The position numbers and the translations under genes were made by a program. Positions 22,581-33,522 of a stretch of DNA of 64,000 bases are shown here, in pieces. The first letter of the stretch is position 1. Each line of letters begins with the position of its first letter. Origin of the DNA: Phialophora verrucosa (taxonomy: Eukaryota; Ascomycota; Eurotiomycetes; Chaetothyriales; Herpotrichiellaceae); contig MSED01000004.1 of NCBI GenBank assembly GCA_002099365.1, positions 2,976,001 to 3,040,000 on the forward strand. Direction: 5' to 3'. The notes under the pieces were generated by a model. That model saw only the letters and a list, made by a program, of their open reading frames with translations. It searched no databases and was not told the origin of the DNA.

Positions 22581-24067
22581 ATGGCGCTGTTCGCGCTCTT
22601 GGTGACTTTCTTGTCTCTCCCACTGTCTCTGTTTGTGCCTGTAGCCAGCGCCAGCGGCGGACATGGCCGCGGAAAGTCACTCCCGGCAGGTATGTGCATA
22701 CTCGTACTCTTTTCGCACAGTCCCCTAACACCATTGTACCTATGCATATACCTGGCGGACACTCCTCCATCAGTACTGACTATGTTTTCCTCAACTGCTT
22801 AGAAACCACAAGGATTTCCACCAAGGCCGCGTACTTCCGCGACCATGATTCGGAGAGAGTCACCATCAAGTATGGCGCCGTTACGGTGCCGCCGATGACG
22901 GATGACGACGGCATGGCCCAGTTCTTCCACCGCGTGACAACACTTCCATGCCAAGACTGTTTCGTCACATATCTCCGCATGGGTCTCGAGCACGCGGACG
23001 GCAGGACCGCCGACGCCGACACCGGCATGTGGCTGCACCATGGCGTGTTGGTCAATCGCAACCAGACCGACGCCGTGTGCGGGAACGTAGGCCAGAGGTT
23101 CGCAGCCTCGGGGAACGAGAGAACTGCTATCGAAATCTCAGCTGCCGGGTAGGTGACTCCGTGTTGATGGGAGTGGGGTTTCATTTGTGCTCTCTCATGT
23201 CCTCTTCCCTCCTCCTCTCTTCGACAAAGAGAAGACAAGACAAGACGGATGGCGTCTACCTAGAACGTGCGCTGACTTCCCCCCTCTTTTCTCTCCAGCA
23301 CGTTTAAAGCCGGCTATTACATTAGCGCCGGGGACGAAGTCTCCCTCGTGGTGGACTTGATGAACATACATCCGGACCAGGCGCAGGATGACATCGTCTT
23401 CACGATCACGTACGAGTACGTCAAGGGACGCGACGCCCAGGGCTTCTCCGCCATCGTTCCGTACTGGCTCGACGTGGGCGGGTGCAGCACGTCCGAGCAG
23501 CCCGCGTATCGGGACTCGACGTTCATCTACACGAGTCCGGTCCTGCTGGGGACACAACCAGGCACCATCACCTTTGCGGGCGGGCATCTCCACGACGGGG
23601 GCACGCACATCAATCTCATCAAGAACGGCAAGCTCAGTTGTGGGGCCAGCGCCGCGTACGCCGACTACCGCAACGACGGCACCACGACGGAGCACATCTC
23701 TGCCATTGAGACCTGCACGGTGCTCGGGGAGACGACCCCAGCAGATGGATGGTTCATCAACGCGTACTATGACACGAAGTTGCATGAGCCGATGGCCCTG
23801 ATGGACGGGTCGCTGGAGCCCGTCATGGGCATCATGCTCTTGTACGTCGCTCCGACATTGGGCCAGCCGGAGTTGGCGAGGCCGAGGTACTGGACTGTTG
23901 TGCTTGGGGTGGGTTGTTTGGTCGCTGTGGTTATATCTGTGGCCGCCTGGCTTTGGTTCCGCGAGGGACGGGCGATCCGGCTCAACCAAGGGGGTCCCTT
24001 CGGTGGTCTGATGTACAAAGATACACAGCCCCGGCAGGAAGCGTCGTTGCCATTGGTGGAGGCATAG
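22581..24067 (+). CDS. Secreted/membrane-anchored protein resembling Nod19-type copper monooxygenase-like proteins
   Basis: Predicted 407 aa type I membrane protein with exons 22581-22689, 22803-23148 and 23299-24067. A signal peptide is clear (ALFALLVTFLSLPLSLFVPV), and a single helix near the end (VVLGVGCLVAVVISVAAWLWF) is followed by a basic cytosolic tail. The ectodomain carries WLHHGVLVN and ITFAGGHLHDGGTHI, a His-His plus His-x-His pattern in the right order for copper sites of the peptidylglycine monooxygenase/Nod19-like fold, and several cysteines (PCQDCF). Plant Nod19 proteins share the GGHLH-type segment. The fungal role is unknown. Catalysis is not implied, since the Met ligand of true monooxygenases was not identified. 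Confidence is high that this is a gene and moderate for the family. Confidence 0.7.
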
Positions 24068-24450
24068 ACGGTTCTATGTCAAATTCCATGAGACTATAAT
24101 ACTCGAAGTTCGATGGGGAGATATAACAGATAGAGCGAGCTTGGTACAATATGTGAAATAATATGAAATCCCCAAACCCCAACTCGCTAGCAAGCGAGAA
24201 ACGATCCCTTCCTGGCCTCTACCGCTCTAGCTCATATATATATGCTCAAACAAATAACGTCATTGATCTACCTCCTTCCCGTCGGCCCGTCGTCTTCCAA
24301 TTCCCTCCGTCCGTGGTTGTTCTGCGATAAGGGCCTGTTGAGCTTATGTGGTGGTTGTAGTTGGCCGCCCAGTCGAGGACTACGTCCTCGTTCCACTATC
24401 CCTGGGTGTAGAATGACGACAGAGCATTGGGTACAAATTGACAAGATATA
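24068..24450. other. Intergenic region, no gene seen
   Basis: About 380 bp between convergent transcription units. It contains AT-rich sequence with a short TA run near 24235 (atatatatat). No coding frame is supported. Confidence 0.4.
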
Positions 24451-25029
24451 TCATTCCTGAACTTGCGGCATTCTCCACGCATTTTGGTCCTTGAGTCTCT
24501 GCTAGCTTCTCCAGCAGGTGAGTTGCCGTAGAAAGATGCCGTAATGACTCACATTTTCCAACATTAGAGCGATGTCGTCCAGTGATCTGAAGTGCAAGAT
24601 ATCGAGAGAGTCGAAATTCCAAATGTGATATAGAACCGTGGAACCAGCAGTATTGAAGGGATTTTTTTTTGAGACACGAAACAAGCTTAGGCTGGGCGAG
24701 CCGAAGGCTTTGGGACAAGGTAATTCGATGATGAGATGTGCCTTGGACCCAAGATTGAGGCACCGGAGGAGGAGCAAGGCAAGTGCAGAGGCTTGTACTG
24801 GAGCGATGTCAGCTTGCGAAAGCCGCCGACTGGGCGGTGGACGAACCACTGATAGAGAAGTTGTGGGCGAAGAGCGAGGAGCTAGCAGGTCAGGAATCTG
24901 AGCACTGAAGTTCGAATGTCAGAGAATAGTTAAGGATCAATGTAACCGACCATCTCGGGCAATTCTCCTTCGCAAGTTCTGTCCGAGCTCCTCCCAATTT
25001 GCATTGACCAACTCCCGCCGTGTAGTCAT
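24451..25029 (-). CDS. Small hypothetical protein, three-exon model
   Basis: Proposed 160 aa protein from exons 25029-24947, 24904-24553 and 24498-24451; the total is 483 nt and stays in frame. The N-terminus MTTRRELVNANWEELGQNLR is charged and helical. The middle has a Leu-rich run (ASALALLLLRCL), and the C-terminal part (HIWNFDSLDILHFRSLDDIA, then MLENRLKDQNAWRM) looks like natural, structured protein. The last join GAAAAT|GTGAGT...GCAG|AGACTC is convincing; the first intron is only 42 bp with a weak donor. No family is recognised. It is divergent from the FAS1 gene, 267 bp away. A longer or differently spliced model is possible. Confidence 0.42.
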
Positions 25030-25296
25030 GATCGGGCTGTCAGAGCGAGGCCAGGACATCGCGCGGTGAGGGTGGCGGGGATCAGAGTGCTCCCTTTTGT
25101 CGCACCACCGTAGACGTGTTGTAAGTGACAGAGAGCCAACTTGAGGAGGTGGTGGGAGGTGGGCGGACCGTCAACAAGGATTGTGGCTGCTTGCTTCTCG
25201 GCACCGACGTCACTCACCTGGCGTCTGGCAACCACACGCTGTTCCAACACTTGGACCATCAACGGGCAGAAATCTACAACAAACCAGAGCAGCAAG

Positions 25297-25959
25297 ATGC
25301 GTCGCACAATCCTCCTCGCTTCTCTTTACTCGTCAATCTCCCTTGCCGCCGCTATCTCGCCGCTGGGTCTCCTCCGCGGCATCCCTTCCTCGCTATCCGC
25401 AGCCCTGCCCCTCCATCCCGAAGAATATCAAAATCCAATGAATCCAGGTCCGGTACAGGGCGGTGTCGAGCCCGAAGGGCCTAGTGGCAGCGGCGATGCT
25501 GGTGACAACACGCTATCAATCTCAGACATTCTGCCCCAAACACGGAAAATCAACATCTTTGCCTCTCTCACACGAGACATCTCCAGCGTGACTGGCCGCC
25601 TGGAATCGACGAAGCCAGAAGATAACACAACGCTCCTTGCTCCCCTGAACAGCGCAATGCAGGCGCTGCCCCGAAAGCCGTGGGAAGACAGGCCGGGAGA
25701 TGAAGGAGTGAGTGCGCAATACAATGAGGACAAAGCAGCGCAAAATCTCCAGAGGTTCGTCGAAGAACATGTCGTTCCAGTGAGTCCTTGGAAGGAAGGG
25801 CAGAGGATGAAGACTTTGGGCGGGCAAGAACTATGGTGGGAAAAGAATAGCGACGGTGATAGGGTCATACAACTTGGGAATTTGGTGGTTGATGGTGTTG
25901 TCGGTAGGGTGGGCAATGGCGAGATCTGGGCGGTGAAGGGAGTGGTCAACTACGCATAG
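25297..25959 (+). CDS. FAS1 (fasciclin) domain protein
   Basis: Single-exon 220 aa protein. It begins with a signal peptide (RRTILLASLYSSISLAAAIS), so it is probably routed to the secretory pathway or vacuole. One FAS1 domain follows at about residues 70-218: ISDILPQTRKINIFASLTRD, NTTLLAPLNSAMQALPRKPW (the H1-type motif, TLLAPLNSA), AAQNLQRFVEEHVVP, and the H2-like end VIQLGNLVVDGVVGRVGNGE with IWAVKGVVNYA. FAS1 domains usually mediate adhesion or protein contact. No GPI signal or second domain is seen. The start was chosen at the ATG giving the signal peptide; the frame is also open upstream, but that part is non-natural sequence. Confidence 0.85.
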   Translation: MRRTILLASLYSSISLAAAISPLGLLRGIPSSLSAALPLHPEEYQNPMNPGPVQGGVEPEGPSGSGDAGDNTLSISDILPQTRKINIFASLTRDISSVTGRLESTKPEDNTTLLAPLNSAMQALPRKPWEDRPGDEGVSAQYNEDKAAQNLQRFVEEHVVPVSPWKEGQRMKTLGGQELWWEKNSDGDRVIQLGNLVVDGVVGRVGNGEIWAVKGVVNYA

Positions 25960-26101
25960 AATGAGGGAGGAAGATGTATCTGATGACAGTGGGGTCAAGC
26001 TATCCGCATGAGAGACGACTTCTTGTACATTGTGCTTTTGGTATCAGATGATGGCGTTCGATAACAGCATGATGGGCTCAACGAGCCCAGTAATGAACAA
26101 T

Positions 26102-28001
26102 TTACTTGCTCTTCTTATCTGGCACCATCGAGGACTCTCTTGAAGTGCTCTCATGCTCTTCAACTGCTGATCGATCCTCGAAATATTCGTCTAGCAGTCC
26201 GCTCTCCAATACCAGCTTCCAAAGGCACCAGAGGTAACAGATGCCGAAACAAGCAGCGCCGATGCACGCGTTGACCACAACCCAGAGATCAGGCTTATCC
26301 TCTGGCGGAACTGCGAATGCCGCAAGAACGTGCCAGAACGCCATTAGCACATACGTCTGGAAGTGGAGAATCTTGGTCAGCGTTGAGAGCTCGTCCGATG
26401 CAAGTGGTCGGCCGACGACGTTCTCATGCTCAGGATCGTAGTATGCACTGACACTTGTGGGCGGAAGACCGAGCAAGTAGGCCCAAAGAAGTGATACCAC
26501 AAAATACGGGATCGTGAGCCGATCTCTCTTCAACAGCGGGAACATTGTCCAAACACCCACAGCATTGGCCCATCCGATCCACGCTCGATACTCCTTACTA
26601 AGACCCTGCTTACTACCAAGAAGAAGTGTCATGGGTAGTAATGGTAGGAGCACTGACTTCTCGTGCACTTGAAACGAGAAGAGAAAGAATCCCCAAGCGG
26701 ATGTGGCCAATGCGTAGGGGAGCAGCGACTTCTTTGGGACTGCGCAGACCACAAGCATCGCAGGGAGAATGGAGGCCAATGTAGCGATGGCGGAGAGACG
26801 AGGAAGGTCAACGATCCCTTGCAGTTTGCGGAGCTTGTAGAAGGTGTTGGTGAAGCACCAGAAGTTGGCGACTTTGTCCTCAAAGAGACCACGAGCAAAT
26901 GGAAAGATCCGATGGATAGCCTGAGTGATCTGCAGAACGATCATGTCGTAGGGATTGTGGGGGTTGAGAGAAATTCCTCTTTCCGCAAGAAAGGGAGGGG
27001 GCGGCACTGCATCGAAAGAAATCTGTCGGTAGCTGTCATAAAGTGATCCGAGAAGTAGAGGAGCAAATAACAAGGCAAATGCAACGATGGTGATGATTGA
27101 GATGGAGACCAGTCGTCCAGGGCGAATCCGCGGCGTCAAACAAGATCCCAAAAGATAAGCGAAGATCACCGGAGAGTAGTAGAGCGCCATCTGCTTGAAC
27201 CCGAGAGCGGCGACGAAGAAAATGCAAGACCAGAGCAGCCGGCCTGCATAGATGCTTGAGAGTGTCGCAACGACAAAGCCGAGCATCACCGTGTTGTATT
27301 GGAAGTGGCCGTGGTCGATGAGCATCGTCGAAGGTTGCATAAGAATGGCGACGAGTGCAATTGACATGGATGTGATTCCAGTGCCATGAGCCCGGCTGTA
27401 ATGGCGAAGGAAGACGATCAGGGCTGGAACATAGATGAGATATTCGGAAAGGATGACTGTCGCGCGCATAAAGACCTTGAGATTCTGCTCCTCCATGCCT
27501 CGAGATTCCTCAAACGCGAACCAGGCTGGATTGAACAACGATCCACTTCCATCGTCAGCATGAAGCCTAAGTCCAACGTGCTAGCACTTACATCTTGCCG
27601 CAAAGCCAAGAATGATAGGCCGTCATCGGCGGATAGTCAAGACCCCAGTATTGGAGGTCATAGAAGTACCATTTTGATACCGGCAAATGCCTCGTGATCT
27701 CCATCCAATGTCTTTGCGCCTCGAAATCCCCGTACATTGGAGGTGACATATAGCCAGAGTGGCCCCAAAGACCCACGCTCCATCTGAATAGACCGACCAC
27801 CATCAAGATCAGAGGCAGCAGGATCCATTGAGATGTCGTTCCTCGAGCTGGCCATAGGAAAGCTACCAGGGGGAATTCTGGAGTGATGGCGTCGGTGTCA
27901 TTGGGGCCGACCTTGACGATGTCGGTGATGGTGTTGCTTCGCAGTAGAGTTGGGCCTTGTTTTCGCTTCTTTCGCGGTCTATGTGAGCTTGGGGAAGACA
28001 T
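26102..28001 (-). CDS. ALG6: Dolichyl-pyrophosphate Man9GlcNAc2 alpha-1,3-glucosyltransferase (ALG6)
   Basis: Adds the first glucose from dolichyl-phosphate-glucose to the lipid-linked Man9GlcNAc2 oligosaccharide in the ER lumen, before N-glycan transfer. The protein has 617 aa from two exons (28001-27592, 27545-26102) separated by a 46 bp intron. The GT-C signature lies in the first luminal loop: PPMYGDFEAQRHWMEIT, carrying the conserved acidic residues, then WYFYDLQYWGLDYPPMTAYHS, and after the join NPAWFAFEESRG and KVFMRATV. About a dozen hydrophobic helices follow, with FQVHEKSVLLPLLP in the second half. The motif GLDYPPMTAYHS together with FEESRG distinguishes ALG6 from ALG8. The C-terminus ends in a Lys-rich DKKSK. 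The gene is divergent from the Nsr1-like gene and shares a 635 bp intergenic region with it. Confidence 0.93.
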
Positions 28002-28636
28002 GGTGCACGATTAATCCTTCCAAGAGAGGAAGGCCAGCTGCAATGCTGTTCAGATGAGCTCTGGGACGGAGTTGTGTGTTGGCCAATGGAAATTGCATCC
28101 ACTGCAGTGGAGCAAGTGACCTCGGACCCAGCCATCGGATTTGATAAGATAAACTTTCGAGTGGAGTGGCGGTCACCTCAAGAAAATTTCGAGGTGACCC
28201 CAAATGCTTTAAAGTTTCAACTTTTCTTCAGTTTGTATCTCGCATACTTCTTACCTGACAATATCTGCACCGTGGGCTTTTTTCCGAGGGCATCATTATT
28301 GAGGTTCATCGAGGGCTCTGTGGGTCTGTTGCCGCTGAGGGTTTGCCATAAGCTTGTCATCCTGCTGTCGAGTTCTAGTCAAGTCCGCTCCGTTGCGCAT
28401 TCAGCAGAAATTCACATTTCTGCCTCTCACTTGCCTCGCCAAGTGACCAGTGGGATCTGAGGGCTCAAATACACCTGGGGGTTTGAGGATCTTGCCGCAC
28501 AAAGTTTCCACAGTGGTTTCCGAGGGCTCAAAATTCGTCTACTCGAGAATTTCAACCAGATTACCAGTTTGTCTACAATCCTCAACGTCTTCATCGCATC
28601 GAACTGACCATCGAGTTTTCTCACTTAGATCACATC
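28002..28636. promoter_or_regulatory. Shared intergenic promoter region of ALG6 and the Nsr1-like gene
   Basis: A 635 bp region between two divergent housekeeping genes. It contains no coding frame with recognisable features. Repeated TGAGGG/GAGGGCTC-like words occur (for example gagggctc near 28311, 28459 and 28522) on the side of the Nsr1-like gene. No experimentally known element can be named. Confidence 0.45.
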
Positions 28637-30242
28637 ATGTCCAAAGTCTCGAAGAAATCCGCGCCTAGCGCCATCAAATCATCCAAGCCTGATGTCCTGT
28701 CGAAGGTTAAAGGTGCTTCGGTGACCAAACCTGCTCAGACCACCAAAGCGAAGAGCAAGGAAGTTGCCAAAGAGGTTGCTGCAAAGTCCCAGAAGAAAGA
28801 TAAGAAGACCAAGAAAGTCCCTGTTAAGGAGCCCACTCCTGAGCCAGAGTCCGAATCTGAGGGGTCCGAAAGCTCTTCTGAGGAAGAGTCTGAGAGTGAG
28901 GCTGAGACAAAGGGAACCAACGGTGTCAAAGTCGCTGCCAAAGATGAGTCTAGCGACGAATCAGACTCGGACTCCTCTGAAGACGACGCGCCCCAAAAGA
29001 TCAGTTCCGCTCCAAAGTCCAAGGCTGCACCTGCTGCTACGTCTGACAGCGATGAGGATGAAAGCGATGAATCCAGCAGCGATGAGGACTCCGAGGACGA
29101 AAAGCCTGCTCTCAACGGTGCTGCCAAAGGCGTCGCCGAGGACGATGATGAGTCCGACGACAGCAGCTCTGGAGAATCCGACAGTGACGACGAGGAGAGC
29201 CCAGTAAAACAGAAAGCCAAGGCAAGCAGCGACGAGGAAGCCGACTCTGACGAAGACAGCGACGAGGAAGCCGACTCTGACGAAGACAGCGACGCATCTT
29301 CCGCTTCTGAGGAGGCCGAAGTGAAGCCCACCAAGCGCAAAGCCGAGGACGCCGAGGAGCCTGCGTTCAAAAAGACGCGAGTGGAGGCTGAGGAGAAGGG
29401 TGCAAGTGCGAACCTCTTCGTTGGCAACCTCTCCTGGAACGTCGATGAAGAATGGCTGAAGTCCGAATTCGAAGAGTTTGGTGAAATTGCCGGTGTGCGC
29501 TTGATCACCAATCGCGACGACGGCCGGTCTAAAGGGTAAGTGTCGTCCTCCACCGATCTTCATTATCTGTCTAACGAGATCTAGTTACGGCTACGTCGAG
29601 TTTGTCAATGTCGCCGATGCTACTAATGCCTACAACGCGAAGAAGGGTACCGAGCTAGACGGCCGTCCTCTCAACATTGACTATGCCAATGCGAAGAAGG
29701 ATGCAAGAGAGAAGCAACAGGTCCGTGGCGAACGCTTTGGGGATCAGCTCAGTGAGCCATCCGACACATTGTTCCTTGGAAATTTGTCCTTCGAGGCCAC
29801 CGAGGACGATGTGTACGACATCTTCTCTCCTTTCGGTACTGCTACTGGTGTCCGCATCCCCACGAACCCTGAAGATGGCTCTGTGAAGGGATTTGGATAT
29901 GTCACATTCGCGTCTGTCGATGAAGCCAAAGCTGCATTGGAGGGTGCTCAGGGTTCCTTCATCAAGAATCGTCCGGTCCGAATTGATTTCGCTTCGTCCC
30001 GCCGCCAAAATGGTGGTGATTCTCCTGCCCGTGGTGGCTTTGGCGGTCGCGGCGGCCGTGGGGGATTCGGTGGACGAGGTGGTCGTGGAGGTGGCCGGGG
30101 TGACTTTGGTGGTCGCGGTGGCCGTGGAGGATTCGGTGGACGAGGAGGTGGCCGCGGCCGTGGAGCTCCTCGTGGTGGTCGAGGTGGCACCACCAACCGC
30201 GGCGGCTTTGGAGACTTCTCCGGCACCAAGGTTACCTTCTGA
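28637..30242 (+). CDS. NSR1: Nucleolin-like Nsr1/Gar2 pre-rRNA processing protein
   Basis: Predicted nucleolar protein for 18S rRNA maturation and small-subunit assembly, 518 aa from exons 28637-29535 and 29585-30242. The order of parts is diagnostic: a Lys-rich N-terminus, long alternating Ser/Asp/Glu acidic tracts to about residue 230 (CK2-type sites), a nuclear-localisation-like PTKRKAE, RRM1 (NLFVGNLSWNV ... KGYGYVEFVNV), RRM2 (TLFLGNLSFEA ... KGFGYVTFASV), then a Gly-Arg-rich GAR/RGG tail (roughly 448-500) ending in GDFSGTKVTF. The RNP1 and RNP2 motifs of both RRMs are intact. The 49 bp intron falls inside RNP1 of RRM1 (SRSKG|YGYVEF region). A 30 bp duplication in the acidic tract is listed separately. 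Its position opposite ALG6 on a shared promoter suggests constitutive expression. Confidence 0.93.
29228..29287 (+). repeat. 30-bp tandem duplication in the acidic tract of the Nsr1-like gene
   Basis: Two identical, head-to-tail 30 bp units (29228-29257 and 29258-29287) each encode a ten-residue SDEEADSDED block, and a 7 bp start of a third unit follows. The perfect identity, codon for codon, points to a recent in-frame slippage or duplication in an already repetitive acidic region. Confidence 0.85.
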
Positions 30243-31257
30243 ACGAATGGAGCTCTGTGAGTATCATGCTGAACCTGGGATACTGCGAAGTCCTGGATAC
30301 GGCGTTCTGGTGGGGAATTCGCTGTGTCTGATCATCACTGTGCCTTGGGAACATCCTCTATGTACGTGTACACCGAGATACCTGTGATGATGGGCGCACA
30401 ACATCAACGTCACAAAAGTTCGAAATGCTTTCTGTCCTTGTAACTGGAGTTAATAGAAGGGGAATGGAATGATCACAAACGAATGCAATTAAATTTCACA
30501 ATGCTCAATTTCCTCCAGCAGTGTCTTCTCCCCTAGATACGCCGATGTCGGGGCTCGGAAATAAATGACTGCGTGACTGATTGGCCTCATCTGATGCCGC
30601 CATCATGCACCATAGCCCTTGCCCGCGTGATGCATCCCCATCACCCATCCGTGACGCCTGATTCCTGCACGCCTAATCAAGATCGGCCTTTCATTTCGGT
30701 GCCAGGAAAACCAGCTGAGTGGCCTGGGCAATGGTGACTGGTCAAGCCCGATCTAGAAGCCCATCATTCCAGGCCTGGCATACCTGGCAGCTGGATACTG
30801 GCACAACAACTCCATTGAATACGGGCCTTCCAACACTTTCACAGCCGTCTTCCTCAATCTCCCGCTCTCTTCTTGAATACTATCTTCGCCACATCTGGTG
30901 CCAACGTGAAGGTCATAAAGCCGTACCCCGCTTCTCACAAAAAGTCCTTGTGGTGCGGATCGTCGCAGTCGTGTAATCCCACCGCATCACCACACTCCCC
31001 CACCATCGTCAGCGGTGAGACCCAAGCCAAGGGCTGCCGTCTGCGACCCGGCAGCTGCACCGCGTGCCGTGTGATCAGTCTCTGAATCTCGCTCTTTCAA
31101 CAACTTCGAATCGCATTTCACCTTGCAAGGAGTTCCCTAGTCATCGCCGTCCCACCGCCGCAGTTGACGGCAACGCAGCGCAGGCGACGACCAGAGCGTA
31201 TCACGACTTCGACTTCGACTCCGATCGAACCTCTAGGCGATAGGCTCTTTCCGCAGG
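30243..31257. other. Intergenic region between two same-strand genes
   Basis: About 1 kb comprising the 3' untranslated region of the Nsr1-like gene and the promoter and leader of the next gene. The leader side is CT- and CGA-rich. No gene is supported. Confidence 0.4.
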
Positions 31258-32441
31258 ATGCGACCATCTCAAACAGAGCCCTTTGGCTCGCACAGAAGTG
31301 AGCGAGCAGAATCCCGGACCCTCTGGACCGCAGACTCGCCATCCCTTCCAGTGAACAACAGCGTACGAGGAATGCGCTCCGAAGGTAGGCTACTTTCTTA
31401 CACCGATATTGCGCTCCAACATATGTTGCTCACATCTTAGCAGATTCATGGGTTGAAATATCCTCGGGGGCCTCATCGGCCTCTCTATCGTCTGCCAACA
31501 ACGATATCATCACTACCGGACTTGAAGTCCGATCGCGAGACGAACGCCTTTCCCGCCAGCTCCGTGCCTCTTCCCAGATTTCACGGCCTCAACATCGGTC
31601 GACAAGTGCTGCTGGAAGCAGCCAAGACGAGTATGAAGAGAGCGAGAGCGACAGCGATCGAGTTATGAGCAGCTCTAACGAGGACATTTATCAAAATGAA
31701 GCAGCCGACGATGATGATAGCTCTACCGCTCTGGGTGTTGGGAGTTTGGGAAAGGTCTTCACACCTCAACCAAATGCTTTCTCTCACCCTCCAACCTCTA
31801 ATGGTCACAATCGACCGACGACAGATTCATACTTCCCAGCTGTCCCTGCCGAGTCCCACGCGGATCAGACAGTCACACAACGGAGTTACCAACGCCATTT
31901 GCAGTCACGGAATCGCCCCACTTCCTCATCATACCAGCCAGACCACGACGCCGCTCTCCGGGCCTCTTTGACGACACTGCTCTCTTGTGCTGCCGCTGTC
32001 CGGCCGAAAGGCACCGAAACCAGACCATCCCCTCCACGAGCATCAACACAACCGACCGCCTTACGTCTCGTCCCAGAATCAGAGCTCCAGAATCCGGCGC
32101 GGCAAAGGAGAAGTTCGTCCCCGAAACAGAGTAAACGAAAGTCCCGTGAATCCAGCAAAGACCGCCTGGCGAAGAAAGTCCGTGCTACGAGCAAGACAGC
32201 GACCACAAACGACGACTCAATCAGCCCGACGCTGGCTTCCTGGATGATTTCTGCTGGCGTGGTTCTGGTCTTCTCCGCCATCAGTTTCAGCGCGGGATAT
32301 GCTTGGGGTCGTGAAGTCGGGAGGATTGAAGGCGAGATGGGCCTCCCCGGTGCAAACTGTGGTCAAGAAGCAGTGAAATCGAGTGCAGGTGGACTGAGAA
32401 GGTTGAGGTGGAGTACCGCCGCCAGTAGTATCCGCGCCTGA
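31258..32441 (+). CDS. Ser-rich single-pass membrane protein of unknown function
   Basis: 374 aa from exons 31258-31384 and 31444-32441 (59 bp intron; both parts stay in frame). The N-terminal two-thirds are Ser/Arg-rich and probably disordered (SSGASSASLSSANN, DEYEESESDSDR). A conserved-looking helix ALRASLTTLLSCAAAVRP lies at about residue 223. A basic stretch (KQSKRKSRESSKDRLAKKVR) precedes a single transmembrane helix (SWMISAGVVLVFSAISFSAG), and the short tail contains GRIEGEMGL. This architecture (LTTLLSCAAA helix, basic patch, one membrane helix) recurs in an uncharacterised fungal protein. No function is known to me. An internal start at 31665 would drop the N-terminus, but the spliced model has a clean junction and is preferred. 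Confidence 0.72.
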
Positions 32442-32792
32442 TACCTTTATTTGCGGCGTTTGGACATGTACGTCAGGGATACTAGAAATGGCTTGACTGA
32501 GCACAAATTCTGCTCACGGCTAGGGATGAACGAGATGTGATGATACCCCGGCGGAGACAAATGATGAATACCAGTGTTGGACAAACGATTGGACGCGAGC
32601 TACGTCGCATGAAGTACACGATGCATGGTATATCACGGCGTTGCTCGAACGGCTGGCGTTGGAGAGCGTCTGGGGTTGGATGACATATAGACATTGAATA
32701 CCAAGACTCTCAACGGGACCATAATATGTCTATTTTGGGTGCAACATCGCCGTTAAGCATATTGTACATTCGACAGGTTCACTTGTCGAGTC
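32442..32792. other. Short intergenic region between convergent genes
   Basis: About 350 bp between the stop codons of two convergent genes, presumably holding both 3' untranslated regions. Nothing else is seen. Confidence 0.5.
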
Positions 32793-33522
32793 TTACATGG
32801 ACTTCAAGAAGTTGCTTTCCCGAATACCTCTCCTTCGAGCCGATCTCGCGCTCTTCGTGATCTCCTGCCTGCGTTGCAAACTCGTCAGGGCGTCATCTCC
32901 AGGTCCCGTCAAATCTTTGCTCTGCTCGTGTACGGGAATCTGTTTGGGGATATCCTTCAAGAGTCGTTCTTGTTTCTTTTCGTAGCGTAGGCGTTGTTTC
33001 TTGGTCATGGCTGTTCCTGTTAGCAAGGTAAATGATCAATGGGACAGGTAGGTATATAGTACCGGCTAGATCGACTTTTTCGGCCATTGCGCCTGGTCTT
33101 TTCTCATCGAGTAGTGTCCACAGCCATTCCGGGTACGCATCATCCTCCATCGCAAGCACTTTCGGTTTTGCTTTCGTGTAACCCAGTCCTCTCAGCTCTT
33201 TACCTCCGGGTACGGAGCTCCTTGTCTTCACGGCAGGCTTCCCATCTTTCGTGGAAGTATGACCAGGTGTCTTTGCGGTTGATGTTGAGGGAGTATGTGG
33301 TTCGGAAAGGGGTTGTGAGATGCCAGAGGTGTTTGACGACTGCGAAACATTCGGATGATCTATTGATATCGATACTGGGGCTGGGATTGGGCCAGAATTG
33401 GGCGTTGCGGGAATGGTGGATGCATACCGCAGGCTGGTGCTCGGCGACACTGAGGCATTAGAATTGACTGCGAGGGTGCGGAATCGGGACACCAGCGATC
33501 GGCGGCAGCTTGAGCAGATCAT
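32793..33522 (-). CDS. MRPL37: Mitochondrial large-subunit ribosomal protein mL54
   Basis: Component of the mitochondrial 54S ribosomal subunit (yeast MRPL37, now mL54). Two exons: the first starts at 33522 and ends in EKVDLA with the last codon split, the second begins at about 33015 (GTAMTKKQRLRYEKKQ). The N-terminus MICSSCRRSLVSRFRTLA is basic and Ser/Arg-rich, as in a mitochondrial presequence. A low-complexity Ser/Thr/Pro linker follows. The mL54 core is GKELRGLGYTKAKPKVLAME, then DDAYPEWLWTLLDEKRPG, then the basic RRGIRESNFLKSM end. The motif YPEWLWTLL and the terminal IRESNFLK are characteristic. The stop at 32793 immediately follows the LKSM end. Confidence 0.88.

Noticed and set aside
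17046..24067. Secondary-metabolite gene cluster around the reductase and regulator
   Set aside because: No polyketide synthase, peptide synthetase, terpene cyclase or dimethylallyl transferase is present, so a full cluster is not supported.
28735..29553. 272-codon minus-strand frame opposite the Nsr1-like gene
   Set aside because: It is the Ser-rich mirror of the acidic Ser/Asp/Glu codons of the real gene and has no independent features.
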